Assembly: GCA_934271525.1 (NCBI GenBank)
Contig: CAKQRL010000020.1
Location: forward strand, 1 to 22,537
From: an uncultured Rhodocyclaceae bacterium
GTDB lineage: Bacteria > Pseudomonadota > Gammaproteobacteria > Burkholderiales > Rhodocyclaceae
Reading direction: 5' to 3'
Length of the DNA: 22,537 nucleotides
Shown here one piece after another: positions 14,590 through 22,432 of the stretch (position 1 is the stretch's first letter; the number at the start of each line of letters is the position of its first letter). The notes under the pieces were generated by a model, which saw only the letters and a list, made by a program, of their open reading frames with translations, did not search any database and was not told where the DNA came from. The position numbers were made by a program, and so were the translations under genes.

Positions 14590-15816
14590 ATGTCTTCTTT
14601 TGTTCAAGTGCCCGATTTTGGCGAAAAAATCACCTCAAACCAAATACCCAATTTTCCAATTATTCCTTTTATTCAAGGCGATGGCATTGGCGTTGATATC
14701 ACGCCCGTTATGCAACAAGTCCTTGATGCCGCCGTTCATCAAGCTTATGGCGATTCCCGAAAAATCGCTTGGATGGAAGTTTTTGCCGGCGAAAAAGCCC
14801 AACAACTTTACGGCGAATGGTTCCCAGAAGAAACTTTGAATTATTTAAAAGAATACCGCGTTTCCATCAAAGGACCAATGACCACGCCGGTGGGCGGCGG
14901 CATTCGCTCGCTCAATGTGATGTTGCGCCAATCTTTGGATTTATACCAATGCGTGCGGCCAGTGCGTTATTTTCAAGGCGTGCCATCGCCTTTGAAACAC
15001 CCAGAAGATGTGGATATGGTGATTTTTAGAGAAAACACCGAAGATATTTACGCGGGCATTGAATGGCAAGCGGAATCGGATGATGCCAAACAAATCATTG
15101 CCTTTTTGCAAAATGAAATGAAGGTTGCCAAAATCCGTTTTCCACAAACCAGCGGCATTGGCATTAAACCGATTTCTATTGAAGGCACAACGCGTTTGGT
15201 GCGCGCGGCAATTCGTTATGCTATTGCCAACAAAAGAAAATCGGTGACTATTGTGCACAAAGGCAACATTATGAAATTTACCGAAGGTTTGTTTCGCGAT
15301 GTGGCTTACAAAATTGCGCGTGAAGAATTTAACGCCAAAACCATTGGTAAAGGGCCGTGGTGCGAAATTCCAACTGATTTTGGCGCAATCACAATTAAAG
15401 ACGCCATTGCGGATAATTTTTTACAACAAATTTTGTTGCGTCCCAAAGAATACGATGTGATTGCCACCACCAATTTGAATGGCGACTACATCTCGGATGC
15501 CTTAGCGGCAGAAGTGGGCGGCATTGGCATTGCTCCGGGCGCCAATATTTCGGATGATTATGCTTGTTTTGAAGCCACCCACGGCACAGCGCCCAAATAC
15601 GCTGGGCAAAACAAGGTTAATCCCGGTTCTTTAATTTTAAGTGCGGAGATGATGTTGCGCCATTTGGGTTGGGTTGAAGCGGCGGATTTAATCATCGCGG
15701 CGATGGAAAAAACCATCGCCCAAAAAGTAGTAACTTACGATTTTGCACGTTTGATGGAAAACGCCAAAGAAGTTTCCACCTCCGATTTTGGCCAAGCGCT
15801 TATTCAAAATATGTAA
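14590..15816 (+). CDS. icd: Isocitrate dehydrogenase, NADP-dependent
   Basis: 408 residues from the ATG at 14590; a GTG four codons upstream is possible but gives no family match. It converts isocitrate to 2-oxoglutarate and CO2, producing NADPH in the TCA cycle. E. coli Icd-type throughout: FIQGDGIGVDITP, GPMTTPVGGGIRSLNV (Ser107 corresponds to the AceK-phosphorylated Ser113), VMLRQSLDLYQCVRPVRY, FRENTEDIYAGIEW, HKGNIMKFTEG, NLNGDYISDALAAEVGGIGI and FEATHGTAPKYAGQNKVNPG. The NADP determinants KY in APKYAG and Tyr/Arg in TYDFARLM are kept, so NADP use is well supported. A repeat element follows the stop by about ten bases. Confidence 0.97.
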   Translation: MSSFVQVPDFGEKITSNQIPNFPIIPFIQGDGIGVDITPVMQQVLDAAVHQAYGDSRKIAWMEVFAGEKAQQLYGEWFPEETLNYLKEYRVSIKGPMTTPVGGGIRSLNVMLRQSLDLYQCVRPVRYFQGVPSPLKHPEDVDMVIFRENTEDIYAGIEWQAESDDAKQIIAFLQNEMKVAKIRFPQTSGIGIKPISIEGTTRLVRAAIRYAIANKRKSVTIVHKGNIMKFTEGLFRDVAYKIAREEFNAKTIGKGPWCEIPTDFGAITIKDAIADNFLQQILLRPKEYDVIATTNLNGDYISDALAAEVGGIGIAPGANISDDYACFEATHGTAPKYAGQNKVNPGSLILSAEMMLRHLGWVEAADLIIAAMEKTIAQKVVTYDFARLMENAKEVSTSDFGQALIQNM

Positions 15817-15823
15817 AAAATAA

Positions 15824-15888
15824 TGCGTTTACCGTGGATTTTTCAATTTTCCACGGTAGACGACAATTTTTTTTGAAAATAATTGTGA
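15824..15888. repeat. Rearranged palindromic repeat after icd
   Basis: GCGTTTACCGTGGATTTTT (core 15831-15837) is followed closely by ATTTTCCACGGTAGACG (core 15851-15857), so the arms point away from each other compared with the full elements and form a short ACCGTGGA/TCCACGGT hairpin. An A/T core (AATTTTTTTTGAAAATAATT) follows on the right. It lies between convergent icd and the glycosyltransferase gene; the remaining 90 or so bases to 15982 are AT-rich with nothing recognised. Confidence 0.75.
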
Positions 15889-15982
15889 AAAACAAAAATC
15901 TTTTGGGGTTTTTTTATGTTTTTATTATTGCGTTTAAAGAACATTTGAATAATCAAAATGGTTTTGTTTTGTTGTCGGTAGA

Positions 15983-16966
15983 TTAAATTTTCCACGCTTC
16001 AAAATCGTTCAATGGTTTGTTGGGGGTGGCGGTGTAAGGTTGTGCGGTGCCGCTTTCAAAGTAGGTGCGTGCGAGCAATTCCGCCAAAATGCCGGTGGCA
16101 ATAAATTGTAAGCCGGCAATCAAGCCGCCAATGCCCACAATCAAAAGCGGGCGCGCGCCAATGTCTTGCCCCAAAAAAAACTTCACACAAAAAAGCCACA
16201 TTAAAATTAAAAAAGATACGGCAGAAACCATTAAACCAATGCCGCCAAAAAAATGCCCGGGACGCGCTTTGAAATTCATAAAAAAATAAACGGCAAACAA
16301 ATCCAAAATCACGCGAAATGTGCGCGAAATGCCGTATTTGGAAACGCCTGCTGTGCGCGCATGGTGCGTGGTGGGCTCTTCTTTGATGCGGCAAGGCGTG
16401 GTGACTGTGGCAAGCCAAGCGGGAATAAACCGATGCATTTCGCCATAAAGCCGAATTTTTTTCAACACGCTGGCGCGGTAAGCCTTCAAACTGCAACCGT
16501 AATCGCGCAATTTCACGCCCGTGATTTTGGCAATCAAACGATTGGCAATTTGGGATGGAATTTTGCGCAAAAACAAATCATCTTGCCGATTTTGGCGCCA
16601 ACCCGCCACCAAATCCAAATCTTCTTGGATTAAACGCGCCACCATTTTGGGAATATCTTTGGGGTCGTTTTGCAAGTCGCCATCCATAGTGACGATAATC
16701 TCGCCGCGCGCAAAATCAATGCCCGCTTGCATTGCCGCCGTTTGTTTGAAATTGCGCGTTAAATCAATCAAGCGCACGTGTTTGCCAAATTGTTCAATGC
16801 CTTGTTTGATTTTTTGCGCCGTGGAATCCGTTGAGCCATCGTTGATGAGCAACAATTCCCATTGAAAATCCACTTGGTTTAATGCTTGATGAACGGCTTG
16901 AATCAAAGGCAAAACATTGTCTTCTTCGTTGTAAAACGGCACCACCACGGAAACACGCGCATCCAT
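15983..16966 (-). CDS. Family 2 glycosyltransferase, polyprenyl-phosphate type
   Basis: 327 residues. The N-terminal GT-A domain has VSVVVPFYNEEDNVLPLI, LLINDGSTDSTAQKI (nucleotide-binding aspartate) and IVTMDGDLQNDP with the DxD-type metal motif at Asp95-Asp97. SKYGISRTFRVILDLFAVYF follows, then two C-terminal membrane helices (about residues 233-255 and 270-295). This is the layout of ArnC/DPM1/GtrB-like enzymes, which move a sugar from a nucleotide donor to undecaprenyl phosphate on the cytoplasmic face. The sugar cannot be read from sequence, so no symbol is given. It could prime lipid A or O-antigen decoration. It is not next to other envelope genes in this window, although the left-edge protein could be a periplasmic partner type. 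Confidence 0.9.
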   Translation of the reverse strand: MDARVSVVVPFYNEEDNVLPLIQAVHQALNQVDFQWELLLINDGSTDSTAQKIKQGIEQFGKHVRLIDLTRNFKQTAAMQAGIDFARGEIIVTMDGDLQNDPKDIPKMVARLIQEDLDLVAGWRQNRQDDLFLRKIPSQIANRLIAKITGVKLRDYGCSLKAYRASVLKKIRLYGEMHRFIPAWLATVTTPCRIKEEPTTHHARTAGVSKYGISRTFRVILDLFAVYFFMNFKARPGHFFGGIGLMVSAVSFLILMWLFCVKFFLGQDIGARPLLIVGIGGLIAGLQFIATGILAELLARTYFESGTAQPYTATPNKPLNDFEAWKI

Positions 16967-17007
16967 TCTTTTTCCCTTTTTTGCAAATCAAAAATGTTAA
17001 AAAAATC

Positions 17008-17072
17008 AAAAAAATCCACGGTCAACCAAAAAAAATTTTCAAAAAAATAACACGTTGACCGTGGATTTTTGA
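17008..17072. repeat. Full palindromic repeat after gap
   Basis: Left arm AAAAAAATCCACGGTCAACC (core 17016-17022) and right arm GTTGACCGTGGATTTTT (core 17058-17064) flank AAATTTTCAAAAAAATAA. It begins a few bases after the gap stop. On the minus strand the stem is followed by seven T residues, a good intrinsic-terminator shape for gap. Confidence 0.87.
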
Positions 17073-17074
17073 AT

Positions 17075-18097
17075 TTAACTTTGAACCCACGCGCGCGCGG
17101 TGTCTAGCATTCGACAGGAATAACCCCATTCGTTGTCATACCAAGCCAAAATTTTCACCAAAGAAGCATTATCGCTTTGAATCACGCGCGTTTGCGTTAA
17201 ATCAAAAGTGGATGAAACGCTTGTGTGATTAAAATCGCTGGAGACAAGCGGCAAATCATTCACTGCCAAAATGCCTTTTAAATCGCCTTGTGCGGCGTTT
17301 TTCATCCATTCGTTGATTTCTTCGGCTTGAACGATTTTTTCGCTGGTAAAGGTTAAATCCACCAAGGAAACATTCAGCGTTGGCACGCGCAAGGCAAAGC
17401 CATCAAACTTGCCTTTTAATTCGGGCAACACCAAACCAACCGCTTTGGCAGCGCCCGTTTTGGTTGGGATAATATTGGCGGCGGCAGCGCGTGCGCGGCG
17501 CAAATCTTTGTGGCGCACATCCACAGTCACTTGGTCGTTGGTGTAAGCGTGGATGGTCGTCATCAAACCTTGCTTAATTCCACAATTTTCAGACAACACT
17601 TTGGCAACCGGCGCCAAACAATTGGTGGTGCATGAAGCATTGGAAACAACCGACATACTCGGTTTTAAAATGCCGTGATTCACACCATAAACAATGGTGG
17701 CATCCACATCATCACCGCCGGGCGCGGAAATCAAAACGCGTTTGGCGCCTTGTTCTAACAAGGCTTGCGCTTTGGTTTTGCTGGTATAAGCGCCCGTGCA
17801 TTCTAATAAAATATCCACATTGTGCTTTGCCCAATCAATTTCTTTGGGATTTTTGGTGGAATAAAAGGCAATTTTTTTGCCGTTGAGAATCAAAACATTT
17901 TCGCCTTCTGTTGCCACATTTTTTTGAAAACGGCCATGCGTGGTATCAAACTGCAACAAATGCGCATTGGTTTTTAAATCACCCGCGCCGTTAATGGCGA
18001 CAATATCAAACTCGTTTTCCAAACCTTGTTCAAAAATTGCACGCAAAGTGCAACGCCCGATTCTGCCAAAACCATTGATGCCAATTTTGATTGCCAT
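17075..18097 (-). CDS. gap: Glyceraldehyde-3-phosphate dehydrogenase (cofactor site altered)
   Basis: 340 residues, type I GAPDH, interconverting glyceraldehyde-3-phosphate and 1,3-bisphosphoglycerate. The Rossmann loop is INGFGRIGRCTL; the catalytic Cys156 lies in SNASCTTNC and its partner His183 in TTIHAYTNDQ; NIIPTKTGAAKAVGLVLPEL and AWYDNEWGYSCRMLD are standard. Two cofactor positions differ from NAD-specific enzymes. The Asp that follows AIN in E. coli GapA is Gly37 here (AINGAGD). The LP before HKDLRRAR in NAD enzymes is VR here (DVRHKDL). Loss of that aspartate is known from NADPH-using enzymes such as B. subtilis GapB, so NADP(H) or dual use is plausible. The symbol could be gapA, gapB or cbbG-like. 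It is downstream of tkt on the same strand. Confidence 0.95.
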   Translation of the reverse strand: MAIKIGINGFGRIGRCTLRAIFEQGLENEFDIVAINGAGDLKTNAHLLQFDTTHGRFQKNVATEGENVLILNGKKIAFYSTKNPKEIDWAKHNVDILLECTGAYTSKTKAQALLEQGAKRVLISAPGGDDVDATIVYGVNHGILKPSMSVVSNASCTTNCLAPVAKVLSENCGIKQGLMTTIHAYTNDQVTVDVRHKDLRRARAAAANIIPTKTGAAKAVGLVLPELKGKFDGFALRVPTLNVSLVDLTFTSEKIVQAEEINEWMKNAAQGDLKGILAVNDLPLVSSDFNHTSVSSTFDLTQTRVIQSDNASLVKILAWYDNEWGYSCRMLDTARAWVQS

Positions 18098-18130
18098 TTT
18101 GTATCCTTTAAAAAATTAAAAAAACATTCC

Positions 18131-18228
18131 GAAAAAATCCACGGAACTTGTGGATTTTTGGTTTCGCTCGCTTCGCCGAAAAAATCCACAAAACGTGTGG
18201 ATTTTTGGTTTCGCCGAAAAAATCCACT
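18131..18228. repeat. Tandem degenerate hairpin array between tkt and gap
   Basis: GAAAAAATCCAC occurs at 18131, 18178 and 18216, alternating with two GTGGATTTTTGGTTTCGC segments, so neighbouring pieces can pair in several ways. The spacing is 47 then 38 bases; the first unit carries an extra TCGCTTCGC. The first piece (ATCCACGGAACTTGTGGAT) and the last (TCCACTGTCAAC) look like eroded arms of the main family. The tkt stop codon lies inside the last arm. Confidence 0.75.
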
Positions 18229-18229
18229 G

Positions 18230-20194
18230 TCAACCCAGAATTTTTTTGATTTTCTGCACGATGGCATCGGGCGAAAAACCAAAATGTTGGAATAATTCAT
18301 CCGCTTTGCCAGAAGCGCCAAAATGATTGATTCCAACAACATCGCCCGCGTGGTTATGCAGGTATTTCCACCAAAAATCCGGGTGCGCTGCTTCAATAAA
18401 TAAGCGCGGCGCATCGCCCAAAATGCGTTGTTGAAAATCGGCATTTTGCTTATCAAAAATATGCGTTGAAGGCATTGAAACCACGCGCGATGGAATGTTT
18501 TCATCTTGCAATTTTTCATAAGTTTGCAGCGCCAAAGACAATTCAGAACCGCTGGCAATTAAAGTAATTTCGGCGGCTGGATTTTCTTTTAAAACATAAG
18601 CGCCATTTGCAATGTTTTCTTGCGCCACGTTTTTTGCCAAAACAGGCAGATTTTGGCGCGAAAGTGCCAAAATGGTGGGCGTTTGGTTTTCTATGGCAAA
18701 GCAATATGCCGCAAGCGTTTCAAAATAATCGGCAGGTCGCCAAAGCACCACATTGGGCGTTAAGCGCAACTGCGCCAATTGTTCAATGGGTTGGTGCGTG
18801 GGGCCATCTTCGCCAACGCCAATAGAGTCGTGCGTGTAAATAAAAATGTGCGGAATATTCATCAACGCCGCCATACGAATGGCGTTTTTGGCGTAATCGC
18901 TAAACATCAAAAAAGTTGCCGTTGCGGGCAAAAAACCAGAAAGCGCCAAACCATTGGCGATGGCCGTCATCGCAAACTCGCGCACGCCGTAATGAATGTA
19001 ATTGCCAGCTTGATGAAATCCCACCGCTTGGCAATGTTCGGTATAAGTTAAATTAGAAGGTGCCAAATCCGCCGAACCAACAATTAAACGCGGCATTTTG
19101 GGCGTTAATTGTTCCAAAATTTTTTGGCTTGCCGCGCGGGTAGAAAGCGCTTTGTCAGGCGCATTGCCCAACATTGCCATTTTCAAATGTTCCCAGTTGG
19201 TGGGCGTGTGGTTCTTTTTAAAATGTTGTTCAAAGCGCAAAGCAAGTTCGGGGTGAATTTTTTGGTAATGTTGGAATAAATTTTGCCAAGCATTTTCCAA
19301 ATGTTGCCCTTTTTCAACGGCACTCCACGTTTGGTAAACTTCTTGTGGCATATCAAAAGGGGCGTGGTGCCAATTTAAATTGTGGCGCAAAGTTTGAATG
19401 CCTTTTTCGCCTAATGGTGCGCCATGCACGGCTGCTGTTGCGGCTTTTTCGCCAGAATCTTTGCCAATAATGGTTTTGCATTGAATAAAAGTAGGGCGAT
19501 TTTTTTCGGCTTTGGCTTTTTTTAGCGCCGATAAAATAGCCATTGGGTTGTGGCCATCGACATTTTCAATCACATTCCAACCTTGCGCCAAAAAGCGCGC
19601 GGGCACATTTTCAGAAAACCAGCCTTGAATGTTGCCATCAATAGAAATGCCGTTGTCATCCCAAAGCACAATGAGTTTGTTTAACCCCCAAGTGCCTGCC
19701 AAACTGGCGGCTTCATAAGAAATGCCTTCCATCAAGCAACCATCGCCGACAAAAACATAAGTGTAAAAATCCACAATGGGAAAAGATTCTCGGTTGAATT
19801 CTTTTGCCAACAAGCGCTCGGATAAAGCAATGCCAACCGCATTGGCAAAACCTTGCCCCAAAGGGCCGGTTGTGGTTTCTACGCCGGGGGTATGGCGATA
19901 TTCTGGATGCCCGGGCGTTTTGCTGTTTTGTTGGCGAAATTGTTTTAAATCTTCAATAGACAAATCAAAACCGCTCAAATGCAACAAGGCATAAAGCAGG
20001 GCGCTTGCGTGCCCGTTGGACAACACAAAGCGGTCGCGGTTAGGAAAAAAAGGATTTTTGGGATTAAAACGCAAAACTTCGCGCCACAAAACGCTGGCCA
20101 TTTCAGCCATTCCCAAAGGTGCGCCCGGATGGCCAGAATGGGCGTTTTCAATCATATCGGCGGCCAAAATGCGCAAGGCGGCGGCTGTGTTCAT
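18230..20194 (-). CDS. tkt: Transketolase
   Basis: 654 residues from the ATG at 20194; E. coli TktA is 663. It is a thiamine-diphosphate enzyme moving two-carbon ketol units in the pentose phosphate pathway. In order: SGHPGAPLGMAEMASVLW, DRFVLSNGHASALLYALLHL, SKTPGHPEYRHTPGVETTTG, PLGQGFANAVG, the ThDP motif GDGCLMEGISYEAASLAG to DDN, HGAPLG, and in the pyrimidine domain SADLAPSN, FGVREFAM-type sequence (YGVREFAMTAIANGLALSG), and EDGPTHQPIEQLAQLR. A TTG at 20221 would add nine residues, but it overlaps a perfect TATAAT, so the ATG is preferred. gap follows 130 bp downstream, beyond a hairpin array. The stop codon falls in a degenerate repeat arm. Confidence 0.97.
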   Translation of the reverse strand: MNTAAALRILAADMIENAHSGHPGAPLGMAEMASVLWREVLRFNPKNPFFPNRDRFVLSNGHASALLYALLHLSGFDLSIEDLKQFRQQNSKTPGHPEYRHTPGVETTTGPLGQGFANAVGIALSERLLAKEFNRESFPIVDFYTYVFVGDGCLMEGISYEAASLAGTWGLNKLIVLWDDNGISIDGNIQGWFSENVPARFLAQGWNVIENVDGHNPMAILSALKKAKAEKNRPTFIQCKTIIGKDSGEKAATAAVHGAPLGEKGIQTLRHNLNWHHAPFDMPQEVYQTWSAVEKGQHLENAWQNLFQHYQKIHPELALRFEQHFKKNHTPTNWEHLKMAMLGNAPDKALSTRAASQKILEQLTPKMPRLIVGSADLAPSNLTYTEHCQAVGFHQAGNYIHYGVREFAMTAIANGLALSGFLPATATFLMFSDYAKNAIRMAALMNIPHIFIYTHDSIGVGEDGPTHQPIEQLAQLRLTPNVVLWRPADYFETLAAYCFAIENQTPTILALSRQNLPVLAKNVAQENIANGAYVLKENPAAEITLIASGSELSLALQTYEKLQDENIPSRVVSMPSTHIFDKQNADFQQRILGDAPRLFIEAAHPDFWWKYLHNHAGDVVGINHFGASGKADELFQHFGFSPDAIVQKIKKILG

Positions 20195-20220
20195 AAGCGA
20201 TTCGCAAAATAAAAATGGCA

Positions 20221-20226
20221 ATTATA
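20221..20226 (-). promoter_or_regulatory. Possible -10 element of tkt
   Basis: TATAAT on the minus strand, 27 bases before the preferred tkt ATG, matches the sigma70 -10 consensus exactly. No good -35 lies 17 bases upstream (GCAAAA). A full palindromic repeat lies just beyond. Confidence 0.4.
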
Positions 20227-20253
20227 CCTGCCAAGTTGCCCTTTTTTGCGCAC

Positions 20254-20317
20254 AAAAAAATCCACGGTAAACCGATTCTTTTTTTCAAAAAAATATGCGG
20301 TTTACCGTGGAAATATT
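20254..20317. repeat. Full palindromic repeat after the acetate transporter gene
   Basis: Left arm AAAAAATCCACGGTAAACCG (core 20262-20268) and right arm CGGTTTACCGTGGAAATATT (core 20304-20310) flank TTCTTTTTTTCAAAAAAATA. On the minus strand the hairpin is followed by TTTTTTTG, suiting termination of the acetate transporter transcript before the tkt promoter. Confidence 0.87.
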
Positions 20318-20337
20318 CGTTTTTTTTAAAAAACGAT

Positions 20338-20946
20338 TTAGCGTGCGATGAGCCCCAATGGTTTACCAAGCGGCAGCACGGTTCGCCCAAAGAAATTGTT
20401 TAAGAAAATGGCACCTGCGGCATAAAACCCGAGCAAACCGATGATGAGTTCGCTAATGCCGCTAAGTAAACCGAAAAACTCGGGTTCCACTCCAAAAGTT
20501 GCCAAAACGAGCGACAAAAGCAACACTTCAACCAAAATCATAATGGCAAAGAAGACTTTGTTTATCTCCATTGTGGCAATGGTTACAAAAATGCAAAAAA
20601 TAAAATACGCCAAGCACGCCACGCCAAAATGTTTGGGCGAGGCATTGCCCACATCGCCAAACCAGCCGAGCGCAATCATCCAGTGGAATGCCACCGCAAT
20701 CCAAAAAAATCCAAAAGCGCCCAAAACAATGGCGCCAAAATAATTGTTTTTCATAAAATCCACAATGGAGGCAGTGATTTGCGCCAAAGAGCCCAAAAAA
20801 ATTGCCCAAGGAATCACATAGGCAGTGCCCGGCACCCAGCCGAGTTTGGCAGTGCTGGCTACAAAGGTAATCACAGCCAAGCCAAAAACACCAAGCGCCG
20901 TGGAGTCGGCGAGGACGGCGCGCGTTTCAACAGTTTGAATTTGCAT
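20338..20946 (-). CDS. Acetate uptake transporter, SatP/YaaH (AceTr) family
   Basis: 202 residues, six predicted membrane helices, with an AGGAG Shine-Dalgarno before the ATG. Family members import acetate or succinate with protons. FGAIVLGAFGFFWIAVAFHW matches the FG..aFtsYGsFW region and the C-terminus FFGRTVLPLGKPLG matches E. coli FGRTVLPIGE. The family's N-terminal NPAPLGL signature is degenerate: residues 14-20 read DSTALGV, keeping only LG. A 9-bp inverted repeat lies about 36 bases upstream of the start, consistent with regulation. Substrate is inferred from family only. A relation to acetate overflow or glyoxylate metabolism cannot be judged here. Confidence 0.85.
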   Translation of the reverse strand: MQIQTVETRAVLADSTALGVFGLAVITFVASTAKLGWVPGTAYVIPWAIFLGSLAQITASIVDFMKNNYFGAIVLGAFGFFWIAVAFHWMIALGWFGDVGNASPKHFGVACLAYFIFCIFVTIATMEINKVFFAIMILVEVLLLSLVLATFGVEPEFFGLLSGISELIIGLLGFYAAGAIFLNNFFGRTVLPLGKPLGLIAR

Positions 20947-20981
20947 TGCTAGCTCCTAAAAAGTTACAAAAAAGTGCTTAC

Positions 20982-21003
20982 AATGTAACAAGAATGTTAC
21001 ATT
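20982..21003. promoter_or_regulatory. Operator-like inverted repeat between satP-like gene and mpl
   Basis: AATGTAACA and TGTTACATT form a perfect 9-bp inverted repeat with a 4-base spacer (AGAA). A third TGTAAC sits nearer the transporter start (20968-20963, minus strand). The size and spacing suit a dimeric repressor or activator. It lies 36 bases from the transporter ATG and 83 from mpl, so the transporter is the likelier target. It could also act as a weak hairpin. Confidence 0.5.
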
Positions 21004-21012
21004 TTTAAAAGC

Positions 21013-21050
21013 ATTTTTTGAAATTTTGTTTGCGTTGACCGTGGAAAAAT
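21013..21050. repeat. Half repeat upstream of mpl
   Basis: ATTTTTTGAAATTTTG is followed by the arm GCGTTGACCGTGGAAAAAT (core 21038-21044), 36 bases before the mpl start. Only one arm is present. Confidence 0.7.
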
Positions 21051-21085
21051 GAAAAACTGCAAATTTTTTGTAAAGCGAATCAACC

Positions 21086-22432
21086 ATGCATTGTCATATT
21101 TTGGGCATTGGCGGCACTTTTATGGGCAGTTTGGCGCAAATTGCCAAAGCCTTCGGCCACACAATTACTGGGTGCGATGCGGCAATTTATTCCCCAATGA
21201 AAGAACAACTCCAAAACGCCAACATTGCATGGAGTGAAGGTTATCAAGCGGACGATTTAAAATTAAAACCAGATATTTTTATCATCGGCAACGCCATCAA
21301 ACGCGGCAATCCTTTGATGGAAAAAATTTTGAATGAAAATTTGCCGTTTATCTCCGGCCCGCAATGGCTTTTTGAAAATATTTTGCAAAAAAAACACGTT
21401 TTGGCAGTGGCTGGCACACACGGCAAAACCACCACTTCCGCGATGCTTGCGTGGATTTTGGAAGAAAATGGATTCAACCCTTCTTTTTTAATTGGCGGTG
21501 TGCCGCAAAATTTTGGCGTCTCCGCACGCTTGACCGATTCCCCATTTTTTGTGATTGAAGCCGATGAATACGACACCGCCTTTTTTGACAAACGCTCCAA
21601 ATTTGTGCATTACCATCCCAAAACCTTGATTTTAAACAACTTAGAATTTGACCACGCCGATATTTTTGAAAATTTAAACGCCATTGAAACGCAATTTCAT
21701 CACCTTGTGCGAATGCTTGCGCAAAATGCGCAAATTGTTGTCAATGCCAAAAGCGATGCGCTATCTCGCGTTTTAAAACGCGGCGTGTTTAGCGCTTTGC
21801 GTTATTTTGGCGATGATTTTGTAATGTTGGGCGATGATGCCAAGGGCGAAATCATCTTAAAAGAAAAGGGCAAAACCTTGTGCCAAGGGCATTGGGAATT
21901 GTTGGGCGAACACAATCGCCAAAACGCCACTGCTGCCATTTTGGCGGCAATGCACGTTGGCATATCGCCTGAAAAAGCCTTTGCCGCTATTGAAAGCTTT
22001 CACAACGTCAAGCGTCGTTTGGAATTAAAAGACAACATTGCAGGCATTGCGGTTTATGACGATTTTGCGCATCACCCCAGCGCCATTGCCACAACCATTG
22101 CGGGTTTGCGCCGCAAAGTTGGAAAATCGCGCATTTTGGCGGTTTTTGAGCCGCGCTCCAACACGATGAAACTGGGCACCATGCGTGCCGCTTTGCCCGA
22201 TTCTTTAAAAGATGCGGATTTAATTTTTTGTTACGCCAAAGGTTTGGAATGGAATGCCGAAGAATCCTTACAACCGCTTGGTGAAAAAGCCTTTGTTTTC
22301 AAAGATTTAAAAGCTTTGATTGCCAAAATCACCGAACTTGCAAAACCCAGCGATTCTGTTTTGGTGATGAGCAACGGCTCTTTTGAAGGCATTCACGAAA
22401 AATTATTAGAAAAACTCAAAAATCCACGGTAA
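21086..22432 (+). CDS. mpl: UDP-MurNAc:L-Ala-gamma-D-Glu-meso-DAP ligase (murein recycling)
   Basis: 448 residues; E. coli Mpl is 457. It joins recovered murein tripeptide to UDP-MurNAc in the cytoplasm, allowing cell-wall recycling. Mur-ligase architecture: N-terminal MHCHILGIGGTFMGSLAQIA, the ATP loop VAGTHGKTTTSAMLAWILEE, VIEADEYDTAFFDKRSKFVH, LILNNLEFDHADIF and the arginine/aspartate block YDDFAHHPSAIATTI with FEPRSNTMKLG in the C-terminal domain. The IGGTFMGSLA start and SGPQWL separate it from MurC. The ATG at 21086 gives the family N-terminus. The last codons (AAT CCA CGG TAA) are the left arm of a full repeat, so the final NPR and the stop come from it. Confidence 0.96.
   Translation: MHCHILGIGGTFMGSLAQIAKAFGHTITGCDAAIYSPMKEQLQNANIAWSEGYQADDLKLKPDIFIIGNAIKRGNPLMEKILNENLPFISGPQWLFENILQKKHVLAVAGTHGKTTTSAMLAWILEENGFNPSFLIGGVPQNFGVSARLTDSPFFVIEADEYDTAFFDKRSKFVHYHPKTLILNNLEFDHADIFENLNAIETQFHHLVRMLAQNAQIVVNAKSDALSRVLKRGVFSALRYFGDDFVMLGDDAKGEIILKEKGKTLCQGHWELLGEHNRQNATAAILAAMHVGISPEKAFAAIESFHNVKRRLELKDNIAGIAVYDDFAHHPSAIATTIAGLRRKVGKSRILAVFEPRSNTMKLGTMRAALPDSLKDADLIFCYAKGLEWNAEESLQPLGEKAFVFKDLKALIAKITELAKPSDSVLVMSNGSFEGIHEKLLEKLKNPR

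Noticed and set aside
21035..21040. TTGACC within repeat arms as a -35 box (for example before mpl)
   Set aside because: No acceptable -10 lies 16-18 bases downstream before mpl, and the arm occurs in many places where no promoter is needed.
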